Shown here: one piece after another, positions 1-12,156 of the stretch
How positions within the stretch are numbered: the first letter of the stretch is position 1
How the letters are laid out: every line of letters begins with the position of its first letter
Assembly (NCBI GenBank): GCA_037043015.1
Contig: CM073323.1
Coordinates: 26,254,758-26,318,757, forward strand
Direction of reading: 5' to 3'
Length of the DNA stretch: 64,000 bases
From: Bryum argenteum
Lineage: Eukaryota > Streptophyta > Bryopsida > Bryales > Bryaceae
Made by a program: the position numbers and the translations under genes
Notes under the pieces: model-generated
Databases searched by the model: none
What the model saw: the letters and a program-made list of their open reading frames with translations, nothing else
What the model was told of the DNA's origin: nothing

Positions 1-7
1 AAGTTAC

Positions 8-1553
8 CTTTTTCTTCTTCCCATCCTGATCGTCAATGCCGACAGGATCAATTTGAATCGTTTGCTTCTTCTCTTTGGTGGGCTTGGGTTCTGGTTTCGA
101 CATCTCAGCGACCATCTGTCTTGCTTTCGCCAAGATGCTTTCCATAGACATCTCCTCTTCAGCCCAACCATCGGTCCATCCTCCTGCATTAGAGTCACCA
201 TTTCCCTTCTCGGAGTCCGATGCTTCTCCTTCACCTTCAGAATCTGAGCCCTCTTCAGCATTGCCAATATCTGTATCTGAGTCCTGCTTGACTTCACCAT
301 CATTTTCTATGCCATCCATTGCCTCTACCTCACTCTCAAAAGTCATGCCAGTCGCTTGTGCTGAACACCTCTTCACAGTGTTTGATCTCTTCTTCTTGCT
401 CAGAGGCGCACTCTCTGTTCAAAATATCAACACCAGTAAGCCTCGCATCGCCAAAGTAAGAAAAATGGTGACATACATAAACCAGAAAGTTTATGATCTC
501 ACAAGGAATTAAACAATCGGATGTTAACGATTGCAACGACGTAATATCACTGTACAATTCACATTTCATGTGATGACTGGCAGGATAGCAAGCTAATTTA
601 CACGTGTTACATAAATTCGCTCTATTCGGAATTAAGATTCTCAGAAAACTGAACATTCGAAGAACCGTACTTGATAGAGATCGCTAGAACCCGTCTTCGA
701 TCAAGTTGGTTATTAAGATTCACACTGACGATTACTTGGAGTATATCAGTAAATGGAGCGAGTTTCATTCTGATTCTTAAAACCCTAATATTAAGCACGA
801 ATTGTGTGGCATGAACCTATTCTCAGAAGTGAAGAAATTACTGATTGAGGAATTCAAAATGTTTAACCAGCCGTCTTGTGCCAATCATGTCATAGCAGAG
901 CCAAAAAGCCCTGCACCTAACGTTCTGAATTGTGCTAAATAACTTGTCATTAGAATTGTAAGGTTGCGCACTCGTAGACTTCTTAAACAGAATCTTGAAA
1001 TTTCCTTGGTATAAGAATTCAAAGAACTATTACAATGTTGTTTTTTCCTGAAATGTAAAGGTACTGGATAAAGAATGTTACGGTAGTCAAAGAATTAGGT
1101 CTCAGCACTAACAAGTATTGAGCTTGATAGACACTCACCTTCACCAAGGTCCTCACCGACATCGCTTGGAAGCGGCAGAGCGTCCTCTTCAACAGTGTCC
1201 ACGCGAACTTCTCCTTCCGCCTCTGCAACAGTGATATTCACACCCTCTGTCGCAGTCTGCTTCGACATATCCACTACAGCAGCTAAAATTGTTCTCTGCA
1301 CAGCTGCTTTCCTCTTCTTGCCTCCATCGTCACCCTTTCCGAACCGCTTCAGAATCTCCTCCGCTGTTTCACGCACCTGACAGTCACTGACCGCCTTCTC
1401 AGCAATCTCCGGAACCTCGACTTGGCCATCGCCAATCACCGCCTCCTCGATCTCAATCTCCTTCACTTTCCTCAGCCTCCGCATCTTCTTCACGGGCGAT
1501 GACGAAACCTCAACACTGTCCTCCATCAAATCCGCCATAGTGACCTCCGCCAT
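8..1553 (-). CDS. Acidic, lysine-rich nuclear-type protein, 5' two exons (partial)
   Basis: Two exons are visible: 1553-1139 and 414-8, with a further exon expected beyond the left edge. The donor at 1138 (GTGAGT) and the acceptor before 414 keep phase (a split GAG codon), and a second donor, GTAACTT, closes exon 2 at position 7. About 273 residues are seen. Exon 1 carries basic patches (PVKKMRRLRKVKE) and a segment ETAEEILKRFGKG followed by KKRKAAVQRTILAA. Exon 2 starts with SAPLSKKKRSNTVKR, is very rich in D, E and S, and ends in PKPTKEKKQTIQIDP. This composition fits a nuclear or chromatin protein, but I do not recognise the family. The start at 1553 (MAEVTMADL) was chosen because upstream sequence is low-complexity. 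The frame stays open to an ATG near 1905, so a longer N-terminus cannot be excluded. Confidence 0.7.
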
Positions 1554-1907
1554 GATCAGAAAGCGAGTATTAGACGAGCTAAAGGCGCATTTTGGCGACA
1601 AACTAATGCTCAGATTGAGCTCAAAATTGCAAAACCGGTGATTGAAGAGAGATTGCTCGAGAGCTTGGATCGGTGAGGAAGGGAGCAAGAGAGGTTTGAA
1701 TGAACAGAGACATCGACCGTCCGATCTGGAGAGGCGACAGATCCTCGCCGTCCGAAAACGCGCGGGAGAGTGAGCTTCAAGAGGAAGAATGGCGGGGGAG
1801 TCTTTCGCCACGTATGAAAACGTATGCAGATGAATAGTAGATGGCGATGGATGAATGTGTGGTGCTACGGATGAACAGTTCTTGATTCTATGGTCACTCA
1901 AGGACAT

Positions 1908-4900
1908 GCAATCTACTTTTAATTATTAAAATTTTATTATCAATTGAAGTAATTCTCATTAGTGAATGAATTTTATGATAAGCTGAGTAAACCTGAATAT
2001 CTTGCATTCCTTTGAAGCTAAAGAACTCAAAATCATTTATTTTTATTTCTTCGTATGAATGGAAGTATGAATCAGTACTTGGGTAGTTATGGATTGTAAA
2101 ATCTTGAAGTTGTTTGCTATGTCGGGAGTAAATGGTTGGTTGTGCACCATTAGTAAAATTTTAATAGTCAAAGCTTATGTTATTAATTTTTTCTTTTAAT
2201 TATTTAAGAAACATATTCTACCTTGTGCAAATGGGGTTTAGTTTAATACTCAATGAAGCTCTTTGAGTATTCTGAATTCACAAAAATATTGAAAATAAGA
2301 TAGTGAAATTTGATACTTCATTTAAGAAAAACACAATTCAAAAATGACATCAAGGCAATATAGAATTTCTAGAGGTTGTCAAGCTTATATTTGTACTTCT
2401 CGAAATAAAGATTTGAAAATATTTGCAATAATTTTAATCCTATCCATAATATATATGCAACAATGGATCAAACACAAGAATGAATATGCATGATCAATAT
2501 GAAAAATTACTACTATCTTCTGAATTTCTATAAGTTTTTTTTAATTGTTTTACTTATGTGATAGTAAATGCTTATAGGAATAAGTGAAATAATTATAAAT
2601 TTAAAAACGTTAAATATAATCGAGCTAACAATAATTCCACTACCAGTATTGGATGAAATATAACAATTATCATGTATACAGACTGAAAAGAAGTAGATCA
2701 AAGGATTGACTATTTATAAGAACAACACACACAAAAGTTACTACAATATAATCACATATTATTTTTTTTGCCATAAATCTAAAATAATCTTTTCCAATAT
2801 ATACCAATAGTCTAAATTAATTTACTGTAAAATAAAATTATAGTGAGTAAAATTAATATTTGTATTGAACTAATATAAAAATCAGAGAAAATGGTTCAAA
2901 CTATATATTGTTCAATTAACATACACAAAACCAAAATAAATCAAAACATGAGTTTTATTTTTTATTGAGAAAAATATGGTTTTTAATCATATAGGTCATT
3001 ATTGAGCTTTTATTATTGCTAAATTTCCAACAAAAACCTCTAAGCTTCTAGATATTTTAAATTATAAGTTCAAGTTTAGATTTTTGAAATAGATTCAATA
3101 AGTATGACGAAAGAATTTTGACGTGGTCCCCATCCAAGAGCTCAATTGTAGCCTCATGAGGTATGAACCTTGGATTGATTACGAGACCATTAATGACGTA
3201 CACCTCTTAAGTTATTTACTTTGTTGTGTTGATGATGCAGTCCATGCAATAAGCGTTGGGTGTACGAAACTCTCGGTCTCGTTTAAATTAATTAAATTCA
3301 TAAATTTAATCTTGATTTTTTTTTTTTTTTGGAAAAAACGTATTGTGATTTATTTATTTTGAACATTAATTTTTATTTTTATTTTTTTGCAACTTTATAT
3401 GTTTTTTTTTTCTAATTTCAATTTTGATACAATAAAGACCATTATGTTAATAGATTGTTGCTTATATAAATCATCATAATTAAAATTTATTACAATATCA
3501 ATTTAGCATATACCCACAAATTTTGCATGCATTATGGTTTATTTTAGATCATGCACTTCTGACCTAATACTCATAACTAGCTCTATAACTTTATTCATTG
3601 ATAGCAGAGTCGTATACCAACTCCTTGTAAAAATAATGCTCAAAAACTTATAAATGATTCCCTAAAGTCTTATATTGATAATTTGTAATGTACTTTCAAA
3701 AGCACTCATTCCACGTGATAATTATCAAAAACATACGACAAATTATGTTCACAAATATAAAAATATGGTAGTCAAAATTCACTTAGTTCACTCATATTTA
3801 GGTAAATATATTTACAAGTATGCTTCATAAAGTATACATTAAAGGTTATGATAGTCAAAAAACAATTGTTTGGGTACTACACAAATTGAATTATGCTATT
3901 AATTTGATGTGTTATGATTCATACAACAATCTACAGTAAATATATTTTTATAAACTAGCATATGAATTAAAAGATATTATAAAAGTGACAATACATACAT
4001 ACTAGTTGCAATAATTACAATCCATTTTGATGGATCGCTGTCAGAGGATTGAAAAATTAGAGAATGTAAGTTCAACGCACAAGCCTATCAAAATATTCAC
4101 ATATATAAACCTATTGCCTACTACAAAAGAAAATAAATTAACCACAATGCTCACAAATTTAAAGTACACTTTCAAATTTATGAATTATATATGAAATATG
4201 TTATATCAAGTAAATTCCAATTATGACTTTAATTCAAACCTTATTCTGTTTTTTCATTGTTTTTTCATTGAAGTTATTTAATTATGTACTTGTGGATGAT
4301 ACCATATTTATTTTTTAATTTTTATAAAAATCAATTATTACACTTTTATGAATCTGATGAAAATAGAAACATGTTTTTATTTCTTCATTTGCATTACAAA
4401 GTTAAATAAAAAATTCACATTGCAATCAATATAACTAAAATTCATGGAAATCAAATGATGTATTCCATTAAATATTTTGTTCTATTTCACGAAAATAACA
4501 AAATTTCATTTCTTAAGGATGTAATCACATTATAATAATATCAAGAACTCCATATAAAAGAGAGCAAACAAATCAATGACAAAAAATTTCAATTTTAACA
4601 CATAAAACAGTAAAAATTGAAGATTTCCTTTCTTTAGTTATGCATGATGCAAAGATAAGATGTGTTTGTGTTAAAGAAAGAAAAAGTATTATCCCAAAAA
4701 GAAAGTCAATATGAAATGAGCAAACTTTTGTTTGAAAAATTCATAGAAAAAAATAGAAATCAATAATTCTATAAATATGAACACGTTGAAATCCAGTTTT
4801 TATGGTTTTCATCACACATCTTATAAATTATCAATTTAAACTAAAAAAAAGTAGAAAATATAGGCTCATATAAACATGTAATTTGCATTCTAATACTTTC

Positions 4901-5860
4901 AACTTTAGTACTATAAAATAGTATGAGAATATAAAAGTTTTCTTAAATGCATTTATGACAAAATGTTACATAATAAAACTCTTCTATTGCATTTGCCCAT
5001 TTATTTAAAAAAAAGAAAAAAAAGGAAAAAAATTAAAAAAACAAAAAACAAAAAGCAAGAAAATAAAGAAACAAAGGAAAACAAAAAAAGGAAAATAAAA
5101 GAACAAAAAAACAGAAAACAAAAAGACAAAAAGCAAAAAGACAAAGAAACAAAGAAAGAAAAAAAAAAAAAAGAAAAAAAAAGAAAAAAAAAAAAAAAAA
5201 AGAAAAAAAAAAAGAAAAAAAGGAAGCAAAAGAACATAAGAACAAAAAAAAGTTTTTGTAAGGCATATATTGTAAAACTAAATTATGCATTTTAATTTGT
5301 TATTTTCATGTGTGTATTGAACACTTGTAATACTTTTGAATAATTGTGCAATGATATTTGTAGTATAATTTTTTTTTTTTGCAAAATAGTATGTTAGAGA
5401 CAAGTTTTTTTGTTGTCTTGCTATTTTCAAGAATTATATCATCAAATTTGCTATCTCTTGAACCCATTGATAATTATCTTCCGATGTGTATATTTTACGC
5501 AAGATTTTTGATGTCAGAGTTTAAAAATAATATTTAGTAGCTAATTCTATAAAACACTAACTTATTATTGGAAATAATTGAGAGTATTAATGTAGATTCA
5601 TGCAACCCTATGATTCTAAATTTGATCCACATCATTTACAATACCCTTATTATAAGAGGGTTCAAAATTTTAAAATCAAGAACTAAATGACTTACTCATA
5701 ATTACACCTCAGAAGTCATGACCTTTCTAAGTGGGGAAAGATATTGGAGATTTAGGTGCAATGAACAAATTTGTGAAAACTTACGAAAGACTTACTTGAG
5801 ATGGAGGGAGTAGAAGTATTTAGTAACATACGAGATCAATTACTTTTTATAAAACACAAC
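1908..5860. other. AT-rich intergenic spacer, no gene seen
   Basis: About 4 kb of very AT-rich DNA without a convincing reading frame on either strand. The only open frames are short, lack splice context or come from the purine tract near 5.1 kb. It ends in a short tandem repeat next to the RING gene's upstream region. No transposon termini were recognised here. Confidence 0.6.
5008..5245. repeat. Purine-only (A)nG low-complexity tract
   Basis: Some 240 bases of almost pure purine on the + strand, built from runs of A broken by single G and, in the left half, by C in a drifting AAACA/AAAGA pattern. The open frames across it on both strands (Lys/Glu-rich on +, Phe/Leu-rich on -) are products of composition, not genes. 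Confidence 0.9.
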
Positions 5861-6025
5861 AAAAATGAACTCTTGTGTGTGACAATGATTGTGGCAACCA
5901 ACAAAAATGAACTCTGTGGGACAACCACCGTTGCAACTAGTAAAAATTAAGTCTTATGTGGGACATCAACCCTTGCAATTGGCAAGAATTAGCTCTTGTG
6001 TGGGACAACAATCCTTGCAACTAGC
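5861..6025. repeat. Four-copy 39-42 bp tandem repeat
   Basis: Four diverged copies start near 5861, 5903, 5942 and 5984. The shared core reads AAAAATGAACTCTTGTG, then GGGACAAC, then CCTTGCAACTAG. A reading frame of 86 codons across it (5889-6149) repeats the peptide pattern PLQLxxI and is explained by the DNA repeat. Confidence 0.8.
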
Positions 6026-6562
6026 TTCTTCTTGTTCGACGAACGGAGATACTAGATCAGATATGTACAAAGGGATGCACTGGGATCCAGATCCCAAATA
6101 CCATCGATCCAAGTATGCAACACATGATTCGGCTTCAGGTGCATTTTGACAAAAATAAAAAGAATCAGGTCATGAGCACGCGTTTTATGTGCTCAATAAA
6201 CTCACCCAACCGACTGAAGCCCTGTTTGATGACTTGGTAGGTTAGATTGCCAGCCCACACCGGAGCGCAAGTACAGCGTTCATCCATCACCCCTCCTCAT
6301 GGGCTACTTACGCCATCCGTCTCCTCATCCATCTACAAGTGGCAACCTTTCATTGGAAAAAGCGTCGGAGTACGACTGATCCCGCTGAGACACAGCTCTC
6401 CTGCAGGAACATCTTTGAACGCATCTCAATTTCAGTGGCGATGGTGGCCTCAAGACTTGCATGTCAGAATAGAGTGAAAGAGTGAGGGAGACAGATACCT
6501 CACTGAGCTTGTCTGTCGTCAGTTTTTCGAATTCTGCACTGTAGAGTATCCAGTGTGTTGAT

Positions 6563-6685
6563 ATGGCGGACGCGGAGGTAATTGCCGCTCCTGTTGCAGC
6601 GCGGGGAGTGGCGATGGCGAAGACGAAGACTAGAATGGCACAATATTCTACTTGTGAGGACTCCGACACTTTTTCTCTTTTCTAG
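6563..6685 (+). CDS. Possible upstream ORF or unrelated 40-codon frame 5' of the RING gene
   Basis: A short frame, MADAEVIAAPVAARG to FSLF, lies about 370 bp before the RING start in a GC-richer stretch that looks like transcribed leader. It could be a regulatory upstream ORF on a long 5' UTR, or chance. The region 6026-7057 otherwise holds no recognisable coding sequence; it is presumed promoter and leader of the RING gene. Confidence 0.2.
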   Translation: MADAEVIAAPVAARGVAMAKTKTRMAQYSTCEDSDTFSLF

Positions 6686-7057
6686 CGTTCTTTTACACTT
6701 CGTAGTCCGAAAGTGGGGTTTTTACCGACTCTATCACTAGCCGACTTGTTAGAAAGTGACCTGACCTGGAGAAGGGTTTCGATTGTTGGGGACGAAATTC
6801 CTCTCACCGACACATGCAGTCCTTAGTCGGGAAACCGCGTCTACGTGAGAGCATCCTAGTAAGTTCAGAAGTGATTGGGGGTCTTGAAGCTTGACCTGCA
6901 GGAGGACATTTTGTTAAGACGAGGCGGAAGTTAGGGTTTCCGGACAAGGGGCAGTGGTTAGGGTACTGATTCTCTGAAGGAAAATTGCAGGGATTTCGAC
7001 GTCGTAAGTGACGGGAGCTTCGTTTCAGCTACTCGTCAGGTGCAACCGACAGAAAGT

Positions 7058-8467
7058 ATGTTGCCCGGTGTGGAAATGGCGCGGAGGCGCCGGATGCGAG
7101 CTCCAGCGCAGCGAAGGGAATTGGATCCGCCCAGTACTCATCACCAGACCTCGTCCAATTCGGCAACAGAGGGGCGTCGCTCAAGAGGGAGTAGTAACAT
7201 GGGCTCCTCTAATTTAGCTCACCATCATCACCACCACCACCATCATCATCACCACCATCACCACCACTACCATCACCATTCGTCATCTAGATCAGCCGGC
7301 CGGAATCCAGCTGCTCTGTCCACCCAAGCTCGTCGACTGGTACGTCGTCACTTTTGCATATTTTTCTTTTCTAATTTTGTCAAGTGGAGTACTGTTCCTT
7401 ATCTGGATCTTTGTCTGGGTCTTCAAAATGTGCAGCAAGATCTTCTTCAGGAGCAGCGTGCAGCCACCTCTCAGCAGCAAAACAGCAACTTGAGCTTGCT
7501 GACTTCATCCAGTTCTCGTGATGCTCGAGCAACAGCTTCCTCAGGATCCCGGGGTCTGCGAGGTTACCGAGGAGAGGAATCCAGGTTGTCTACATTGGCG
7601 ATGCTGTTACGAGGCCAAGCGCATGAGCGAAGGTTGCAAGGGGCAGCCATGGAAGCTCGTGACCGACTTGACGAGCGCTTGCGGTCTGCAGCTCTTCCTC
7701 CTCGATTCTCTGCAAATCCGCCCAGGTTCGCAATTCTTCGCCGTTTAAGAACAAGATTATCTCATTTATGTACGAGATTGTTCGCCACAGAGAGATTCAC
7801 TGAAATTTGGAATCGATCCTGTTCCAATTTTAGGCAAACGTCGGGAACAAGACATTACGAAATGAGCGTGCTGTTCTCCGATACCGATGACGAGGAGAAT
7901 CTGTGGAGCGACGATGAGGACTGGGAGCGGACCATGCGAGAGTGGCTGGCGGCATGGGCTCCCAGTCTAGAAGACCGATGGCAACCGGACCTGTTTGGTG
8001 GGAACCACCCTCATCATCACCGCTCAGGGGCAGTAGGAGGAGAGGGCATGGGCGTCCTCCATCCTCCCCACAAACCTAGAGAAACCGGAATGACTAAAGC
8101 GGCCATCGATGCGATCAAGCGGGAGACTTACGGGTCGAAGAAGGCAGCAGCCGAGAGCAGTCGCGAACAAGAGGATTGCCCCGTTTGTCTGGAGAAGTTT
8201 CTGGTTGGGCAGGGGCTTCTAGCTCTGCCGTGTAACCACAAGTTTCATCCGAATTGCCTTACGCCGTGGCTGGAAGGCCACGAGCAATGTCCGTATTGCC
8301 GGGCTCGAATTAGTGAGGGTCCTCCGCCACCCGTCCCGCCTCAGCCACAGCTACAGCAACAGCGAGGGAGTACCAGCACAGAGAACGATTCTCATTCGAA
8401 CTACTTCGTGTCTTGGATATCGGCTGTCGAACAGGGAATGTCTACGTTGAGTCATGGATCTTCCTGA
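7058..8467 (+). CDS. RING-H2 zinc-finger E3 ubiquitin ligase
   Basis: Three-exon model: 7058-7339, 7436-7725, 7834-8467, 401 residues. The C-terminal RING-H2 (about residues 306-346) shows all eight ligands in C3H2C3 order: CPVC, LPCNHKFHPNC, then CPYC, with the W of TPWLEGHEQ that RING-H2 domains use to contact E2 enzymes. Such proteins pass ubiquitin from an E2 to a substrate. Before the RING are a basic N-terminus, a run of 19 His with one Tyr, Gln-rich and Ser-rich linkers and an acidic patch (DTDDEENLWSDDEDW). Both introns have GT-AG ends, are AT-richer than the exons, are 96 and 108 bp long and contain no in-frame stop, so unspliced RNA would still read through, giving 469 residues. The first ATG in frame (7058) was taken as start; 7076 is an alternative. 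It is convergent with RAD9, 414 bp apart. Confidence 0.85.
   Translation: MLPGVEMARRRRMRAPAQRRELDPPSTHHQTSSNSATEGRRSRGSSNMGSSNLAHHHHHHHHHHHHHHHHYHHHSSSRSAGRNPAALSTQARRLVRRHFCIFFFSNFVKWSTVPYLDLCLGLQNVQQDLLQEQRAATSQQQNSNLSLLTSSSSRDARATASSGSRGLRGYRGEESRLSTLAMLLRGQAHERRLQGAAMEARDRLDERLRSAALPPRFSANPPRFAILRRLRTRLSHLCTRLFATERFTEIWNRSCSNFRQTSGTRHYEMSVLFSDTDDEENLWSDDEDWERTMREWLAAWAPSLEDRWQPDLFGGNHPHHHRSGAVGGEGMGVLHPPHKPRETGMTKAAIDAIKRETYGSKKAAAESSREQEDCPVCLEKFLVGQGLLALPCNHKFHPNCLTPWLEGHEQCPYCRARISEGPPPPVPPQPQLQQQRGSTSTENDSHSNYFVSWISAVEQGMSTLSHGSS
7220..7279 (+). repeat. CAY microsatellite encoding a polyhistidine run
   Basis: Twenty consecutive CAC/CAT codons broken by one TAC. It lies in exon 1 of the RING gene. 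Long His runs are known to direct some proteins to nuclear speckles; whether this one does is inference. Length is likely variable between individuals. Confidence 0.95.
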
Positions 8468-8881
8468 CCCACTTAACGTCTGGTTTTGTATATGATAGAA
8501 GGCATTAATTGTTACTGAACTTGGGTTACAATCAGCATAGACCTTGTGCATATATTTAGAATCTGCATCGAACAGAATTTGAGGATGGGTGAGGTAGAAC
8601 GGGCCATCGCACTTCGATGTGAGATGGCACACTTTGCCGTTTCTTTAATTGTGTTGGAGACTAGGGTGACTCTGCCAGAGGCAAAGGAGATATTTGACCA
8701 GTTTTTACTTGCTTTCGTAAGAAATTACCTGAGTATGGAATTGTTTTCGTGCATGCGAAGGACTAGATATACACTGAAACAGACATCGCACATGTGCTTC
8801 ATAACTCTATTTTTCACGATATGATTGTTCGTCAGTACAATGAACATCTAGAATGTATCTCACTGACGTCTACTATATCTG

Positions 8882-11800
8882 TCAATAAGGGCCTCTTCTT
8901 TCGGGAGGGGTGGTAGGAACGCAAAATCCATCGTCCGGTTCCCCGGTATCATCATCATACTCAGGATCACTTGAGTTCTCTTCCCATGTTGTCGTCCCTC
9001 TGGGATGAAGGGCTTCATCCTCCAACTGTCCTCCACCTGTGAAGTTTGTGCCCGGTTAATTGTCTTACACACGGTACCAGCTCTCACTTAAGATACATTG
9101 ATTTCACGAAGTGGAAGTAGAAAGCGACTAAATTGACCTCTCAACACTGGATTGAGCTCATCCAGTGTTGAGGAGCAAGTCTTTCTAATACATACGCATG
9201 CTAAATGCTGCCAAATGATATGGGAATGGACAATTTAGGCACTTACGAATCGAGCAGTTCTTAGGATAGCAGAAGTAACTCACGCACCTCGTAAGTTCTG
9301 TCGATGGATCTCTCTTGGAGGCTCCTGCCGACTTGTACTCTCGCGGCGTACAACAGATGGATCTTTGAGAGGTTTAAGGCCTGCCTCCTGAAAGACGTGC
9401 ACTGGTGACGCTTCATTGGATGTGCCTATTTCTGAGCGTTTTCTGAGTCTCTTCCTCCTCGCGCTTGCAGGCTCATGCCTATGAAAGGCGAGCATTTCTT
9501 CACTTCCATCCTCGCTGTCTGGAAGGACCCGACGTGGATCTTCGTTGTCTTGTAGATCCTGACGTGCATCTTCGTTTGCCTGTGGGATGTTCGGAGCATA
9601 AGGTACTGGAGTAGGCTGATTGATGCTAGCTCTTCGCTGAGTAACACTCGTTCTTCCACTTCCTGTAGATATTTCATGCCAGAATATCAGTACAGCAGGT
9701 CCAGCCTCTATGACGAGATCAATGCGATTTGCTTAACCTTATTACGAAGTTCTCTCATCATTACTACGCACGAAAAATCAACGGGAACCAAGCAAGACCA
9801 AAAAAAGTTGTAGAGAGCTTTTCAACGAACGCAAGATCATATGTAAAAAATGAGAAATCTTTGACGAACCTGATAAGTCGGACCAGATGGCTGTCTCGTC
9901 TGACCTATGAGCAGAACCTGGCGTCAGCTCGGGTCCGTTGCTTCTTCGAGCGGAATCATGTGATGTGGCGCGGCCTTGAGAGCCCTCCCTGCTACTAGGA
10001 CCTGCACTGTTCTGATTGGCTGCATCCCGAGCTTGACCAGTGCTCTCATCTGCCCCACGCAACTGCGAACTCATCATCGTTGCAAGGACTAAAGTTGCAT
10101 CGAAGTCGCTGTGTGCTGAATCGTCTAAGCCAAATCTTGGTGCAATTAGAACAGGCCTGTTTGTCAACAAAAAGTCTTGCTCAGAAACATGGTGTAGCAG
10201 AAAAACAAGGTTGATTTGAAGTAAAAGACAAGTTCCTCGTAGTGCTCTAGAAATCCTCAAGAACCAATAAATGAGTGATTGCAGACGTACTTGCCAGCCT
10301 TGTCAAAGAACATATGCATATCAGCTTCTGCCCCCTCGCAAAATGCCATGAAAGCCTGTGAGGATACCGTGAATCAACTAAAAATTACGTATCGATGCAA
10401 TCTTTGAAGCTATATTAGTCAAGAGATAATATATGTATTAAATATAATCTAAATTATCAGAGCAAGCAAATACAGTCAATTGAAGTTGACGTTCTCCAGG
10501 AGTACAGCTAGAAGTTAAAAGGACGAATACGAATATTACTGATGGGAAAAGTGGCGTACCTTCAATTCTTTAACGCTAAAAGTCACATCCACCGGGGGTC
10601 CTTTGTGATTATAAGCTGATAACTCCTCTGAGGGGTCAATCCAAAGTTGTGTATGAAGAGCACCATCTGTCGTGTCTACACTTCCACAAGAGAATGTATG
10701 CAACAACCAGCGTCAGATACACACTTTTAACACATCCATGCGTGATGTACATTCATTCAAAAAAGCAATTCAGGATGTGTCTAAAATAATCACCGAAATA
10801 AGATCGAACAAAAGCAAGCAAGTGGAAAGACACATCGTAGACCTCAAGCAAGAAGGTGAGAGATGCTACTCCACCTCTTGCAGGGTCAATGTAACTCTTC
10901 AACTCAATTGCTTTTGCTTCACTATCAGGGTCCATGTCATTAGATACGGGTTCTGTTGCAATCAATGTTATCTCTTGGAGAGAAGACTGGAAATGCCCTA
11001 AGAGTCTGCCAAGATCCTTGGGCTTTATAACCAAATGGCTGGGAAAAGAGCTCCGCTCTACCATCACATTCTGCATTTCAGTGTCGTTGTTACAGGTGAT
11101 CCAGTATATTTTCCTGATTCCTGCACACCACATGAACAACAACATGTAACCCAAATGCTTTTCGACTACAAAAATGTACAAAGCCATGTCCTGCAATAGA
11201 TGTATACTGTTACTCATTAAAATTAAAAAGTCTCATGCAAACCTTCGCTTTTAAGGTCATTGAATCTACTATACATAACCAGCCCACTTAGATCAGTTTC
11301 AGCGAGTACTTGCAAATCTTTGTTTACAAACTGATGGTGAAGCCAATTAAGGCTGTCAGAAATTGCCACATGATTTTAAGCTGAAAGTAAAAGCATTTAT
11401 CATGTTATACAGCACTCCAGCACCACTACTAATTAACACAGTTTCTTAAATCGTTTAGTTTACTCTAAAAATGTGCAATCGTAAAGCTTAACTTCCTTAT
11501 CGTTTCAGCACTAATATCCAAATGTAAAATTCACCTGACATGGATTAAATTCCTATATCAACCTTATATCAAGCAGATAAAATTACCATTTAAGCACTGG
11601 ATGGTCCACTGAAGCTTGTTCGGGTCTCTATCTGACAAAGTTATGGTCAACGACTCCATACTGCCAGGCGGTGTTCGGAACACTGTGCACACAGACTGGA
11701 AAACATAGTTCGTCATACTAAGAATTCCATGTCTCATTCATAGAACCTTCCAAAGCTACTCAAATAATTCACGATAAGAAAATGACGAATAGATACGGGG

Positions 11801-12156
11801 ACATGTGGAATAAACACCTAATGGTCATAAAAGGATAGAATGTATCACCTTCAGCAAGACACTGCACGCAAGGTTTGGTGTATGCACACGGAATGCATCG
11901 AAGAATTGGCCCTTGAAAGTCACCGACAAGAAGGCCGACCATGCCGTATTAAGTGTGCGGAGAGACAGCTGCGGTGAGCACAAAAGATGTCACCTCGTAT
12001 TCCAATTGCAACTATTTCCAAAATTCAAAATGCAATCAGAATAACACTCACCTTATCAGGAAGGACTTCAATAAGAAGCTCGCTGCCGATGCGATACAGA
12101 CAGTTCACCGCCCTATTTAGACTCTTAATTTGGTTTCCAGACAGCACGCACTCCAT
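8882..12156 (-). CDS. RAD9: RAD9 checkpoint clamp subunit (9-1-1 complex)
   Basis: Nine exons keep phase throughout: 12156-12052, 11968-11849, 11695-11587, 11120-10875, 10675-10560, 10355-10291, 10156-9870, 9662-9288, 9036-8882; 525 residues. RAD9 joins RAD1 and HUS1 in the PCNA-like ring loaded at damaged DNA, activating ATR signalling in the nucleus. Diagnostic stretches appear in order: MECVLSGNQIKSLNRAVNCL, VCTVFRTPPGSMESL, HLVIKPKDLGRLLGHFQSSL, LHTQLWIDPSEELSAY, PPVDVTFSVKELKAFMAFCE, PVLIAPRFGLDDS and SDFDATLVLATM. The long Ser/Arg/Glu-rich tail after that is the usual phosphorylated, disordered region, ending in acidic DPEYDDDTGEPDD and VPTTPPERR. Start at 12156 matches the family N-terminus. 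It is tandem with the J-protein gene upstream. Confidence 0.95.

Noticed and set aside
336-656. 106-codon minus frame overlapping exon 2 of the first gene
   Set aside because: It is in the wrong phase for the splice junction; the acidic frame joins exon 1 in phase and has coherent composition.
4963-5295. Lys-rich and Phe-rich open frames over the purine tract
   Set aside because: Explained by (A)nG composition; no start context, splice sites or motif.
10672-11001. Plus-strand frame over RAD9
   Set aside because: Shadow of RAD9 exons 4-5 on the other strand.
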